A stretch of DNA of 64,000 nt, from the NCBI RefSeq assembly GCF_024758505.1, contig NZ_CP077970.1, positions 2,170,001-2,234,000 on the forward strand, read 5' to 3'. This DNA comes from Bradyrhizobium arachidis (GTDB lineage Bacteria > Pseudomonadota > Alphaproteobacteria > Rhizobiales > Xanthobacteraceae). Shown piece after piece: positions 35,456-44,300 of this stretch (within the stretch, counting starts at the first letter, position 1; every line of letters starts with the position of its first letter). A program made the position numbers and the translations under genes. A model generated the notes under the pieces. It was given only the letters and a program-made list of their open reading frames with translations, made no database searches and was not told the DNA's origin.

Positions 35456-35904
35456 AGGACAGCTCCCCAGCATTCGGGACCGTCTGTCCGCTGAAGGTGT
35501 GGCCACTGGGTGAGCCACACGTCGCAAAAACGTTTCGCTCGCATTCCTGATAGGGATACTTGTTCGCAATTGGCGATGCTATCAATCCACATCGTTTTGG
35601 ATCGCAACAGGCATTTTGCAAGCGCCAGGGAGATCATGCCGGGAGCCGACCCAGTCGTGACGACCACCCGTGGACGCTCACGCAGCAGGATAAGCGTCAG
35701 CTGAGCGACCAATATCGCCAATCCAATTCTGTCCCAGCGCGTCACGTCCCGCACCGCATAGAATCGGTTACCTGAGACTTGCTCCGCATACGCTGAATGA
35801 ACGCTTACAAATACAACCTCCAGCCCATCGAATGCGGGCAGTAGCCGGCGCATTTGGATCCAATGCCCCCCTCCAGACGCTACGACAAGTACTTTGCTGG
35901 ACAC
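35452..35904 (-). CDS. pssD: PssD-like membrane-anchoring subunit of a two-component glycosyltransferase (Alg14-type)
   Basis: 150 residues from GTG 35904: VLVVASGGGHWIQMRRLLPAF is the Alg14/PssD GGGH signature. A hydrophobic helix (IGLAILVAQLTLILL) follows, then VVTTGSAPGMISLALAKCL and MWIDSIANCEQVSLSG. It is the first gene of the leftward four-gene operon. It recruits the PssE subunit to the membrane to form the complete transferase. Confidence 0.85.
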   Translation of the reverse strand: MSSKVLVVASGGGHWIQMRRLLPAFDGLEVVFVSVHSAYAEQVSGNRFYAVRDVTRWDRIGLAILVAQLTLILLRERPRVVVTTGSAPGMISLALAKCLLRSKTMWIDSIANCEQVSLSGMRAKRFCDVWLTQWPHLQRTDGPECWGAVL

Positions 35905-36156
35905 GATGGCACTCCAACGCTGACTAGAACCGCCAGATCTGCCGACCTATACGCATCGGCTCGCCTCACGCTGCGATCGGAAAACCTGCGGCGAAAATCT
36001 GTGCAATGCGCCTCGAATAAAATTTGCTGTTCTCGCCCAAATAGATTAATTGGTAATCTGCATTAAATGCGCGGAATGTCAATTTAAATATTCAAGACTA
36101 AATATATAAATAAAAGAAGCCTAATTCGATCGGGTGGATGCCGCCGCTGGTCGACG
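35905..36156. promoter_or_regulatory. Upstream region of the leftward pssDE operon with AT-rich island
   Basis: No gene. Bases about 36040-36120 are strongly AT-rich (AGATTAATTGGTAATCTGCA type words and TTTAAATATTCAAG). The region probably drives the leftward operon starting at 35904; no promoter hexamers are unambiguous. Confidence 0.4.
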
Positions 36157-36345
36157 CTGAAGCTGGACGAGGCCGGCAAACGCGGATCGGCCAAGGCTGT
36201 TGCCGGTATGCCGGTTGAGGTCCTCATCAAGACGCGGGTCGGGCTGCGCTGTCCAACTTTCGTCCCTGCAGATCAGTCGGGGCGCGCATTCAAGGAGCGC
36301 TGAGCCTTCGCCACGCGCAATGACAGCCCCTCGGGTGTACGAGCG
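36157..36345 (+). pseudogene. hlyD relic, fragment 2 (C-terminus plus degraded terminator hairpin)
   Basis: Bases 36157-36303 match the 3' end of the intact adaptor (31850-31999): GGATCGGCCAAGGC against GGGTCGGCCAAGCT, ATGCCGGTTGAGGTC against ATGCCGGTCGAGGTA, and an exact CGCATTCAAGGAGCGCTGAG across the stop codon. The frame is broken. Downstream CAGCCCCTCGGGTG recalls the hairpin at 32021. With fragment 1 at 32740 this shows a second adaptor gene once existed. Confidence 0.78.
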
Positions 36346-37152
36346 CCTGGCTCGGCATATCTGCGAGTACCGGGCGGGGGCCTGGCCCTAGGAATGCGCT
36401 TGGTGCGCGAGGGCGCGGATTACCGGGACGATCAAGCCGACGAGAACGATCCAGGAGGCCGGTCGGGCTTCGCCCTTGGTTCAAAGGCTTGATCGTGGGC
36501 TTCTGATCTGACCGAGCCACGGCGAGAGAGTGGATGGTGGCGCGATCCTGGCGACACCGCGGCATGTCGTTGTCCATGTCCTTGCCCATCTCCTCGCCAG
36601 CCGCCGCAAAGCGCGAACCGGTCGCCGCTGACTGCCGGGTGTCGGAACTGCGGAGCGCTCAACGTGTCGTCCGCTCAGCACATCCATTCGCTTGGCGCGC
36701 AAGGTCATTGCTGTGACGAAGGCAAGCAGCGTGGCTTCAGCCCCCAGAATGACGAGCAGTTCTTCCGGCATGTGCAATCTCGATCGTGAGGCAGGAGAGG
36801 CCGTTCGGAATACGTTCGTCGAGTGGTCACATTGAATCAACGATTAAATCGTCGGGGTTGTTAAATTGTTGCCTTAATTCCGAACGTCAAGCCGAGCGGC
36901 GCGCTGGCGATGTGGCCGTAATGGGGCTCTCGGAGTTGTGGTGGGAAACCATTAGATCGCGGCTGGATCGGCAGATTGCGGCTGTATCGGTTGCGCATTG
37001 AAACTGAGTTATTGCCTCGCGTCATAACATTGAAATTTACAATCAAAATTAAATAAGTTTAAATATGGTGAAATATCATTTCCACGGTACTGATCCTGTC
37101 AGCGCCGCCAGTGGATCCGAGCCTCAGTTTGGCGTTTGCGAGGGGTCGGCAG
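36346..37152. other. Stretch without a confident gene
   Basis: A reverse-strand frame from about 36770 begins MPEELLVILGAEATLLAFVTAMTLRAK, which looks like a short membrane-anchored N-terminus. It soon becomes Arg-rich and homology-free, and the coding signal seems to shift frame near 36600, so it may be a broken small gene. Bases about 37010-37065 form an AT-rich island upstream of the protease gene at 37153. Confidence 0.4.
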
Positions 37153-37761
37153 ATGTATCGAACCTCCGGTGTAGTCGTCGCGGCGGCGCTCGCTATCATG
37201 ATCGGAGGAATTCAATGGGCGGGTGCAGGGCGTATGGCCCGGCCGGCGACGCTGCGGGCAGCCCAGCACATCGAGCTGGGAAGCCCGACGCTCCCGCCCT
37301 TTGCCTACACCGTGTTTTGCCTTCGCTATGAGGCGGAATGTCTCCTACGGCGCTCGTTTCGCGGTGGGCCGATCCGGCTGACCGAGGACCGCTGGGCGGC
37401 TCTGCAGGAGGTCAATCGCGCGGTCAACCTGGCCATCGTGCCGGCCCGCAACGAACGCGGCCTTGCCGGAGAAGAGTGGATCATCAACCCCGATCTCGGC
37501 GATTGCAATGACTACGCGGTGAGCAAGCGCCACGAGCTGCTTCGGCGCGGGTGGCCTGCGCGAGTCTTGCTATTGAGCGAAGTCGTTGTCAGTTCCGGAG
37601 AGCATCACCTGGTGCTTCTCGTGCGCACCCGCAGTGGCGATTTCGTTCTCGACAATCTCACGCCCGAGATCAAACCGTGGTCGCGTGTTCTCTATCGCTG
37701 GGTCCGGGTGCAAATGCCAAGTCACAATCTATGGGCCAGGATGGACGGGAAGGGGGCATGA
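37153..37761 (+). CDS. Transglutaminase-like cysteine protease (BTLCP/LapG-like), exported or membrane-anchored
   Basis: 202 residues from ATG 37153, which has GAGGGG about 8 bases upstream; a GTG at 37111 would add 14 residues. A hydrophobic signal/anchor (VVVAAALAIMIGGIQWAGAG) precedes a BTLCP domain with a Cys-His-Asp triad: C118 in GDCNDYAVSKRHEL, H152 in GEHHLVLLV, D167 in DFVLDNLTP. Related LapG proteases clip large type I-secreted adhesins at the cell surface. Rhizobial genomes carry several single-domain paralogues of unknown target. It stands alone between AT-rich islands. Confidence 0.83.
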   Translation: MYRTSGVVVAAALAIMIGGIQWAGAGRMARPATLRAAQHIELGSPTLPPFAYTVFCLRYEAECLLRRSFRGGPIRLTEDRWAALQEVNRAVNLAIVPARNERGLAGEEWIINPDLGDCNDYAVSKRHELLRRGWPARVLLLSEVVVSSGEHHLVLLVRTRSGDFVLDNLTPEIKPWSRVLYRWVRVQMPSHNLWARMDGKGA

Positions 37762-38391
37762 ACTCGACAACCATTCAATGGCAGTTCGTTGGTGAAGATC
37801 GCCTGCGGCGTGTGGCAAGTGCTTTGCCGGAAAATAACGGCTTGCAAATTAAACCAATTTAATAATATGATTGTTTAATTCGAGGCAAGAGTAATATTGT
37901 ACCATGCGGGGACGAGATGCTCTGGTTTCACATTTGAACTCGGGATTTGCAGTGGAAGCGCGTGGTAAAATGGTGCGCGATTTGGCCGGCGCGCGCAGCG
38001 CCCGGCTCGTGGGCGGTGCAATCACGAATGAACCGCGAAAGCTCGTGTTTACAGAAGCGAGCATTTAGCATGCCCGGGCCGGGAGCGACTAACGACTGTC
38101 GATGGCCAACCGCTGACTTGCATTGCCGGGATCGTTGGTCGGAGCGGCGATTCGTTGGGCTGCGCTGGCCGCGTACAGATTTCTTTGTCAACTCTCCGAC
38201 GGTGGTATTTCCCGTCGGTATCGGGCCGGCAGACGTTCACCGCATTGACGAGCCAATTCCGGATGGCTTGGCGACCATCATGAAGGATGGGCCTGATGGA
38301 TCACCTTCGAGCAGAATAGCTGTCGGGGATACGTTCGCCCGAACATTGAGCGGGGAAATGAGTCCTCACGTATCGCACAAGGCAAAACCCT
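37762..38391. other. Intergenic stretch with AT-rich island, no gene recognised
   Basis: Bases about 37840-37900 are AT-rich (AAATTAAACCAATTTAATAA type). The remaining 480 bases have coding-like composition, and frames such as VVFPVGIGPADVHRIDEPIPDG are readable, but I cannot match them to a family and no start with ribosome site is evident. It may be another gene relic. Confidence 0.4.
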
Positions 38392-39465
38392 ATGCGGGAT
38401 GCAATTTATCGAGCCGTTGAGCCCGACATTTCGATCATCATCGTGAGCTACAACACACGCGCCATGACGCTCGAATGTATTCGATCTGTCTTGGCGCAAA
38501 CAACGACAGTACTCCACGAAGTTATCGTTTTCGATAACGCTTCAACGGACGGATCACCAGAAGCCATTCGCGCAAACTTCCCTCAAATCGAGCTCATCGC
38601 CTCGCGAGAAAATCTCGGGTTTGCCGGCGCCAACAACATCGCCGCGATGCGGGCGCGCGGTCGCCGGTTTCTCCTGCTCAACCCGGACACCGTAATCTTG
38701 AATCACGCAATCGATCGTCTGCACGAGTTCGCCGATGCGAATCCGCGCCTTGGGATTTGGGGCGGGCGCACCGTATTGTCTGACGGTCGCTTGAATCCTG
38801 GTTCCTGTTGGGGAGACGCTACCTTATGGAGCATCTTCTGTTTTGCTACCGGTCTGACCAACTTGAAGCGCAGCAGCGCGGTTTTCAACCCTGAAGGATA
38901 CGGTGGTTGGAAGCGTGACAGCATTCGCGCGGTCGATATTGTTACGGGCTGCTTTCTTCTCATAGACCGGGAACTTTGGAAGCAACTTGACGGCTTTGAT
39001 CCCGAGTTTTTCATGTACGGTGAAGAAGCGGATCTGTGCCGCCGGGCGCGCAAGCTTGGTGCATGCCCAACCATCACGCCTGCGGCTACCATCATTCACT
39101 ATGGTCAGTCTTCCGAGCCCGATCAGGCAGAGCAACGCATCAAGGTCCTTGCTGGCCGGATCACGCTGCTGCGGCATCACAATTCTGCTGCGACGATTCT
39201 CGCAGGCAAGATGCTGTATATGATGCTTCCCCTTCTGCGTTTGATTGCGTACGGAACGGCCGGCCTGGTCTCCGGCAGAAGTGATTTCCGCGAAAAGGCA
39301 CGAGACTGGCGCCATGTCTGGCAACATCGTCAGCGCTGGGTGAATGGGTGGAACAGCATCGGCGTGAGGAGCGCACGCGGCAATCTGCGCAATACCGTGT
39401 CAGACGAGATAGCTGCCGTGGAACGTCCGTCAGGGGACGCGTTATCCCGCTCGCGCCAGGGGTAG
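38392..39465 (+). CDS. Family 2 glycosyltransferase (rhamnosyltransferase WbbL-like)
   Basis: 357 residues with ISIIIVSYNTRAMTLECIRS, EVIVFDNASTDGSPEAI, NLGFAGANNIAAM and LLLNPDTVI. VTGCFLLIDRELWKQLDGFDPEFFMYGEEADLCRRA carries the acceptor-side ED motif. This pattern is characteristic of WbbL-type rhamnosyl- or related deoxysugar-transferases. It is followed after 6 bases by a deacetylase and then an overlapping formyltransferase, forming a three-gene operon. Confidence 0.9.
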   Translation: MRDAIYRAVEPDISIIIVSYNTRAMTLECIRSVLAQTTTVLHEVIVFDNASTDGSPEAIRANFPQIELIASRENLGFAGANNIAAMRARGRRFLLLNPDTVILNHAIDRLHEFADANPRLGIWGGRTVLSDGRLNPGSCWGDATLWSIFCFATGLTNLKRSSAVFNPEGYGGWKRDSIRAVDIVTGCFLLIDRELWKQLDGFDPEFFMYGEEADLCRRARKLGACPTITPAATIIHYGQSSEPDQAEQRIKVLAGRITLLRHHNSAATILAGKMLYMMLPLLRLIAYGTAGLVSGRSDFREKARDWRHVWQHRQRWVNGWNSIGVRSARGNLRNTVSDEIAAVERPSGDALSRSRQG

Positions 39466-39471
39466 CCTCTG

Positions 39472-40386
39472 ATGCGGCGCGAGGTTACCATTTTGGTCTA
39501 TCATCATATCGCGGACCACGAAGACCCGTTAACCAGCAAGCTTGGAGTTGTTACAAGGCCAGACGTTTTCGAAAAGCACATCCAGTATTTCGCGCGTCAT
39601 TTTGACATCGTGAGCGGATCGGACCTTGTAAGTGGCACCCTGCCGCGTAGGCCTTTGCTAATCACCTTTGATGACGCATATCGCTCAGTTCTCGATACCG
39701 CAAGCACTATCCTAAAAACGGCAAATGCGCCCTCGCTGTTCTTCGTCAATCCGGCAACGATGCTCGGAAGCAGCTTGCCTGTGGACAACATCCTTTCCTT
39801 GGCAGCGGAAGTGCTCGGTAAACAGCAACTGATGGCTCTTCTGAACATCAACGAAACAGGACTCACATCCGTTCCCGGGCTGATCGCTAACGTGGTTTCA
39901 AAATGGACTCAGGCGCAAATCGCGGAGGCAAAGCAGCAGCTCTGTGCCGCAATGGGCACCAATGAGCTGGAGCTCCGGCGTACATCAAAGCTCTTCCTTG
40001 GTATCACCGATATCAAGAGGTTTGCGAGCTTGGGTATTGAAGTCGGAAACCACTCGATGAGCCACACGTTTTTTCGTTCGCTTTCATCGACCGAATTGGA
40101 GACCGAGATCGAGCAAAGTCGCGAGCTTCTGGAGACGTTTTCGGGACAAAGGGTCCAATGCCTAAGTATTCCCTATGGGAACGCACTTGACGCAACCGAA
40201 GGTGCGCTGCGAGCCGCACGGCGTAGTCACAAGGCGATCTTTCTCGTGCATGCGAAAAGCAATCGCTTTAAACCAGCTACTGACATTTTTTATCGCATTA
40301 GCCTGAGGAATACCGCGCCCGAAGAGATCCCGTTCAAGCTCCGGATTATGCCTGTAATGCGGTGTGTGAGAGACTGGTTATGGTAG
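39472..40386 (+). CDS. Polysaccharide deacetylase-like protein (CE4)
   Basis: 304 residues with ILVYHHIADHEDP, LLITFDDAYRSVLD (catalytic Asp pair), IEVGNHSMSHTFFRSL (metal His pair) and LSIPYGNALDAT. There is an insertion of about 90 residues between the first and second motifs (LGKQQLMALLNINETGL...). No signal peptide, so it is presumably cytoplasmic and acts on a lipid-linked or nucleotide-linked intermediate. Its last 7 bases overlap the next gene. Confidence 0.87.
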   Translation: MRREVTILVYHHIADHEDPLTSKLGVVTRPDVFEKHIQYFARHFDIVSGSDLVSGTLPRRPLLITFDDAYRSVLDTASTILKTANAPSLFFVNPATMLGSSLPVDNILSLAAEVLGKQQLMALLNINETGLTSVPGLIANVVSKWTQAQIAEAKQQLCAAMGTNELELRRTSKLFLGITDIKRFASLGIEVGNHSMSHTFFRSLSSTELETEIEQSRELLETFSGQRVQCLSIPYGNALDATEGALRAARRSHKAIFLVHAKSNRFKPATDIFYRISLRNTAPEEIPFKLRIMPVMRCVRDWLW

Positions 40387-41216
40387 CTGCGCAACCCGAG
40401 CGAAAGCGAATAGTGGTTCTGACGGGGAATGGCCCAGAACATCGCTACGTCGCAAACGTGCTTTGCGCTGGACTCTCCATTGATCGCATCATTGTGGATC
40501 GGGCGCCCCGGAGAACAAGACTCCGGCGCGCTGTACGGAACGGGTTGGCGCATTTCCTAAGCAAGGCAACGCGTGCTGTGTTCCTCAAGATGATTCGAGA
40601 TCATGAGGCCCGGACTCGATCACTTCAAAATCTGTTGGGGCAGAAGGCTCAAGCATTCTACGCATCTGACCGAATCGAATATGTTGAAGGCATAAACAGC
40701 GCCGAAACCTTGGAGGTCCTGCAGCAGAGACGTCCTGATGCAATTCTCATTTACGGTACGTCGCTCGTGAAGAATGCGGTCCTCGACTCTGCAACTGACA
40801 TCTGTGTCAACCTGCATACGGGTATTAGCCCCCAGTATCGCGGAACGGCGTGCAGTTTTTGGCCTGTCGTCAATGACGAGTTGGACATGCTCGGGGCGAC
40901 GATCCATGAATGCACGTCCGGCGTTGACAGCGGGCCGATCTTCGAGACAGTGCATTCACGGTACGAACCAGGGGACGACTTGCATACGATTTTTGGCCGG
41001 GCGGTTATGGTCGGTGCAGAAGCGTATGTACGAGTGGTTCAACGCTATCTGGCGGGCACCTTGAGTGGAGTTCCGCAAGACCTCAATGTTGGCCGCGAGT
41101 ACCATGGAGCCGATTTAACTATTGGTCCGGAATTGGTGGCGCGGCGCCGGCTCGCTCGTCTGAGGACCATCGCCGAAACCTCGATCATTGGTCAAAACGA
41201 CAGAGCAATTCGCTGA
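40380..41216 (+). CDS. Formyltransferase-like protein (methionyl-tRNA formyltransferase/sugar N-formyltransferase fold)
   Basis: 278 residues from ATG 40380, overlapping the deacetylase stop; a GTG at 40362 would add 6. The Formyl_trans_N core is visible: VVLTGNGPEHRYVANVL, DAILIYGTSLVKNAVL, VNLHTGISPQYRGTACSFWPV (catalytic His and substrate loop) and GATIHECTSGVDSGPI (catalytic Asp). Such enzymes N-formylate amino sugars using 10-formyl-tetrahydrofolate. The preceding deacetylase could expose the amine that is then formylated (inference). Confidence 0.85.
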   Translation: MVAAQPERKRIVVLTGNGPEHRYVANVLCAGLSIDRIIVDRAPRRTRLRRAVRNGLAHFLSKATRAVFLKMIRDHEARTRSLQNLLGQKAQAFYASDRIEYVEGINSAETLEVLQQRRPDAILIYGTSLVKNAVLDSATDICVNLHTGISPQYRGTACSFWPVVNDELDMLGATIHECTSGVDSGPIFETVHSRYEPGDDLHTIFGRAVMVGAEAYVRVVQRYLAGTLSGVPQDLNVGREYHGADLTIGPELVARRRLARLRTIAETSIIGQNDRAIR

Positions 41217-41332
41217 CGGACAATTGTGCAAAAATTCGCCTTGTCGGGCGAAGTCGTCATTGAGAGCGGCCCGACTTCGTAAGCCGCCCCAGCAGATCGT
41301 CATCGATGGACGAAAGCCGTGGCCGGCGCCCG

Positions 41333-44300
41333 TTAGGACGACGCCGCGAGCCCCAGCGCCGTAACAGCTGAGGGGTCCACCCAACGCCGGATGGTGCCAT
41401 CAACCAAATCGGCCCCGTAGATCCAGCCGTCGGGCCCTTTCTGCATGTCGACGATGCCTGCTACGTTGTCCACCAACTGGACGCTGGTGACCTGCCGGCT
41501 TGCGTTCAAGGTCGCAGCGAAGATCGTTCCGTTTTGGACATCGTCGAAAAACATTATGTTCTGATTGTAGAAATCTCCTGCGGTGATCACGTGGACATTG
41601 TCGGGAGCCCCGTGGCTTAGAGACAGGATCGGAAATACGGCAGGCGGGTCTGACGTATTGTTCCGGTTGCCATTGTTGTAGAAGGTGATCGCCTGCGGGA
41701 GATTTTGGTAGCTGGCGGTCCTGTCGGGGCCTTCGAGATAGGGCCATCCGAAATTCGAGCCGGCTGGCCCCGTATCGAGCTCTTCCCAGCTGTTCCAGCC
41801 CACATCTCCGAGCACGGGAAGATTGGTAACTGGATCGAAGCTGAAGCGGTACGCGTTGCGAACACCGTAGTAAAACACCTTCGATGCGTTGCTGTTTGGA
41901 TCGCTTGCTTGATAGAACGGATTGCCGGGCACTCCCTCACCGGTAATGGGGTCGATCCGCAACAACTTGCCTGACAGATTGTGGATGTCTTGGACGCGCA
42001 CTCCCCGTGGATCGACGAAGTTGTACGACACGCCATCGCCGACGGTGAGGTAGAGATAGCCGTCCGGGCCGAAATGAACAGCACCTATGCTGTGGGAATC
42101 GCTATCGGTCGCCAGATAGTCACGGATGTTCTGGTTCTGGATGCCGGGTCGGTCCGGATCATTGTCCTGCGATCCAACCTCGATCTGGCTCGCCGGCGCC
42201 GTGATCGTGGTGCCGTTGACTATGCCGGAAGGAACGATGCTGGGATCGCCTGTGCTGTTTACGTCGGGGCGGCTCGTATAGGCCCAGATGCTGTTCTTGC
42301 CGACCAGCACCACCTCGCTCGCCGGATCGGCAATCATTGTGGTTGGGTTGACGGTGACCCTCACCAGACGAGCAGGTCGGTTGCCGGGTTGATCGGGGGC
42401 CGCAAGACCGGTCTGGCCCGCCGTCTCGGGTGGGTCGTAGGTATAGAGCAGGTAGACATAGTGGTTGGTTGCGAAATTCGGGTTCACCGCGATACCCAGC
42501 AGCCCGCGATCATCGACGTCATTTACCTCGCTCGAAAGGTCGATGAGCGGAGTTGATCGAAGTGTTCCGTTGTCCACCACGCGCACCACGCCGTCCTTCT
42601 GGGCAACCAGCATGTAGCGGCCGTCTGGAGTCCAATCGATCGCCGTTGGTCCGCTGGCATACCCCTGGCCCAGTCCCGTCACGAACGTCTCGTCCACCAG
42701 ATTGCCGAGATTGGGGTTGTCATTATCCAGGATTTTCACTGTCGTCGTCGTCTGGGCGCCGAGAGTGGCACCGGTCGGGTTGCTCAAGGTGACCGTGAAG
42801 GTTTCGTCGTTCTCCGGTGTCGTATCGTTGATGATCGGGACTGTGATGGTCTGGGTCACCTGGCCAGCAGCGAAAGTCACCGTGCCCGACGACGCCGTGT
42901 AGTCGGATCCCGCGAGCGCGCTGCCGTTGCTTGTCGTGAATCCGACCGTCGCTGCTTGATTGGTGCTGCCGCTGCGCAGCAGTGTGATCGTCGCGGTCTG
43001 TGTATTCTCCGTAACGCTCACCGCCGCGTCCGCCATTGAGATCGCGGCGGGCGAGTCGTCGTCGATGATGGTTACGAGCACAGTACGCGGGGTTCCGAGG
43101 GAGCCGGAGCCGGGATTCTGAAGCCCGACAGCGAACGTCTCGTTACCCTCGGTGAGCTGATCGTTCACAATTGGGATGGTGAAGCTCTTGGTGCTCTCCC
43201 CGGGGTTGAAGACGACCTGACCGGTGTTCGACCGGCCATTAAACGTGGGCTGGATGAAGTCCTGGCCCGCCGTAGCTGAGCCGCCGGTGCCGATTTCGTT
43301 CGTCGTGTACTCCACGGTCGATTGAGACTGGAGGTCGCCCGAGCGTACAACAGTGATGGTGGCCGTCCCTGCCGTCTCACTGACATAGATTGTGGAAGTG
43401 TTAAGTAGCGAGATGACGTTGCCCGCAGCGAACACGACGTCGCGGAAATAGTTTGCGTTCTGATAGACGTTGGTCGGGAAGGCGCCCTTGGTCAAGTCGA
43501 AGACGCCGGCACCCACCGGGGCGTTCAGGCCACCATTGCTGATGCCCGAGGCGAAGCCTTGCGTGGTGGAGACGTAGTAGCTGTTGATGTTGACGGAGAC
43601 GATGTAGGTCGTGCCGGCCTGGATGGTCAGCGGCGTGGCGAGCGTCTGCTGCTGCCAGCCCGATGCACCTTCGTTGGTGAATGTGACCGTCGCCAGCTCC
43701 TGGCCGGTGGCCGACCAGATGTGGCCGATATGCGTGCCGGTCTCGCTCGGGGCCTTGTAGTACCGGATCGCCTGGATCGCGCCGGAGTTGTCGCTGGTGA
43801 AGCGCATCCCCAACTCATACCCCACTCCGTCGGTGGCGTTGGCTATGGCGGGCGTCTGGGTGGTGAACAGCGTGGTGGTGGCACTCGCAGCCGCAACTAT
43901 CGCCGTGGCCGCGCTGGTCACGTTCTCGCCGGCGCCGAGCAGGTCGGTGTAGGTGGCATTCACGCGGATCCGCTTGCCGACCAGGCTGCTGTCGAGGGTG
44001 AGGCTCGCCGTCGTGGCGGCCAGATTGGTCCAGGTGGTGCCGTCGGGGCTGCTCTGCCAGTGATAGGTGATGCTGGCGGGCACACCGTCAGGATCGGTGA
44101 CGCTGGCCGTCAGCGTCTGGTTCTGGGTCGCAGTGCCGTTGATCGCGATGGCGCCGACGTCATTGACATTGGCCACTGTCGTGGCGGTCGCGGAGCTCAC
44201 CGGGGCCTCGGTGCTGCCCAGGAGGTCGGTGTAGCTGGCGGTGACACGGATGAAGCTGCCGACCTGGGCCTGCCCGAGGATAAGCGTGCTCGCCGTCGCG

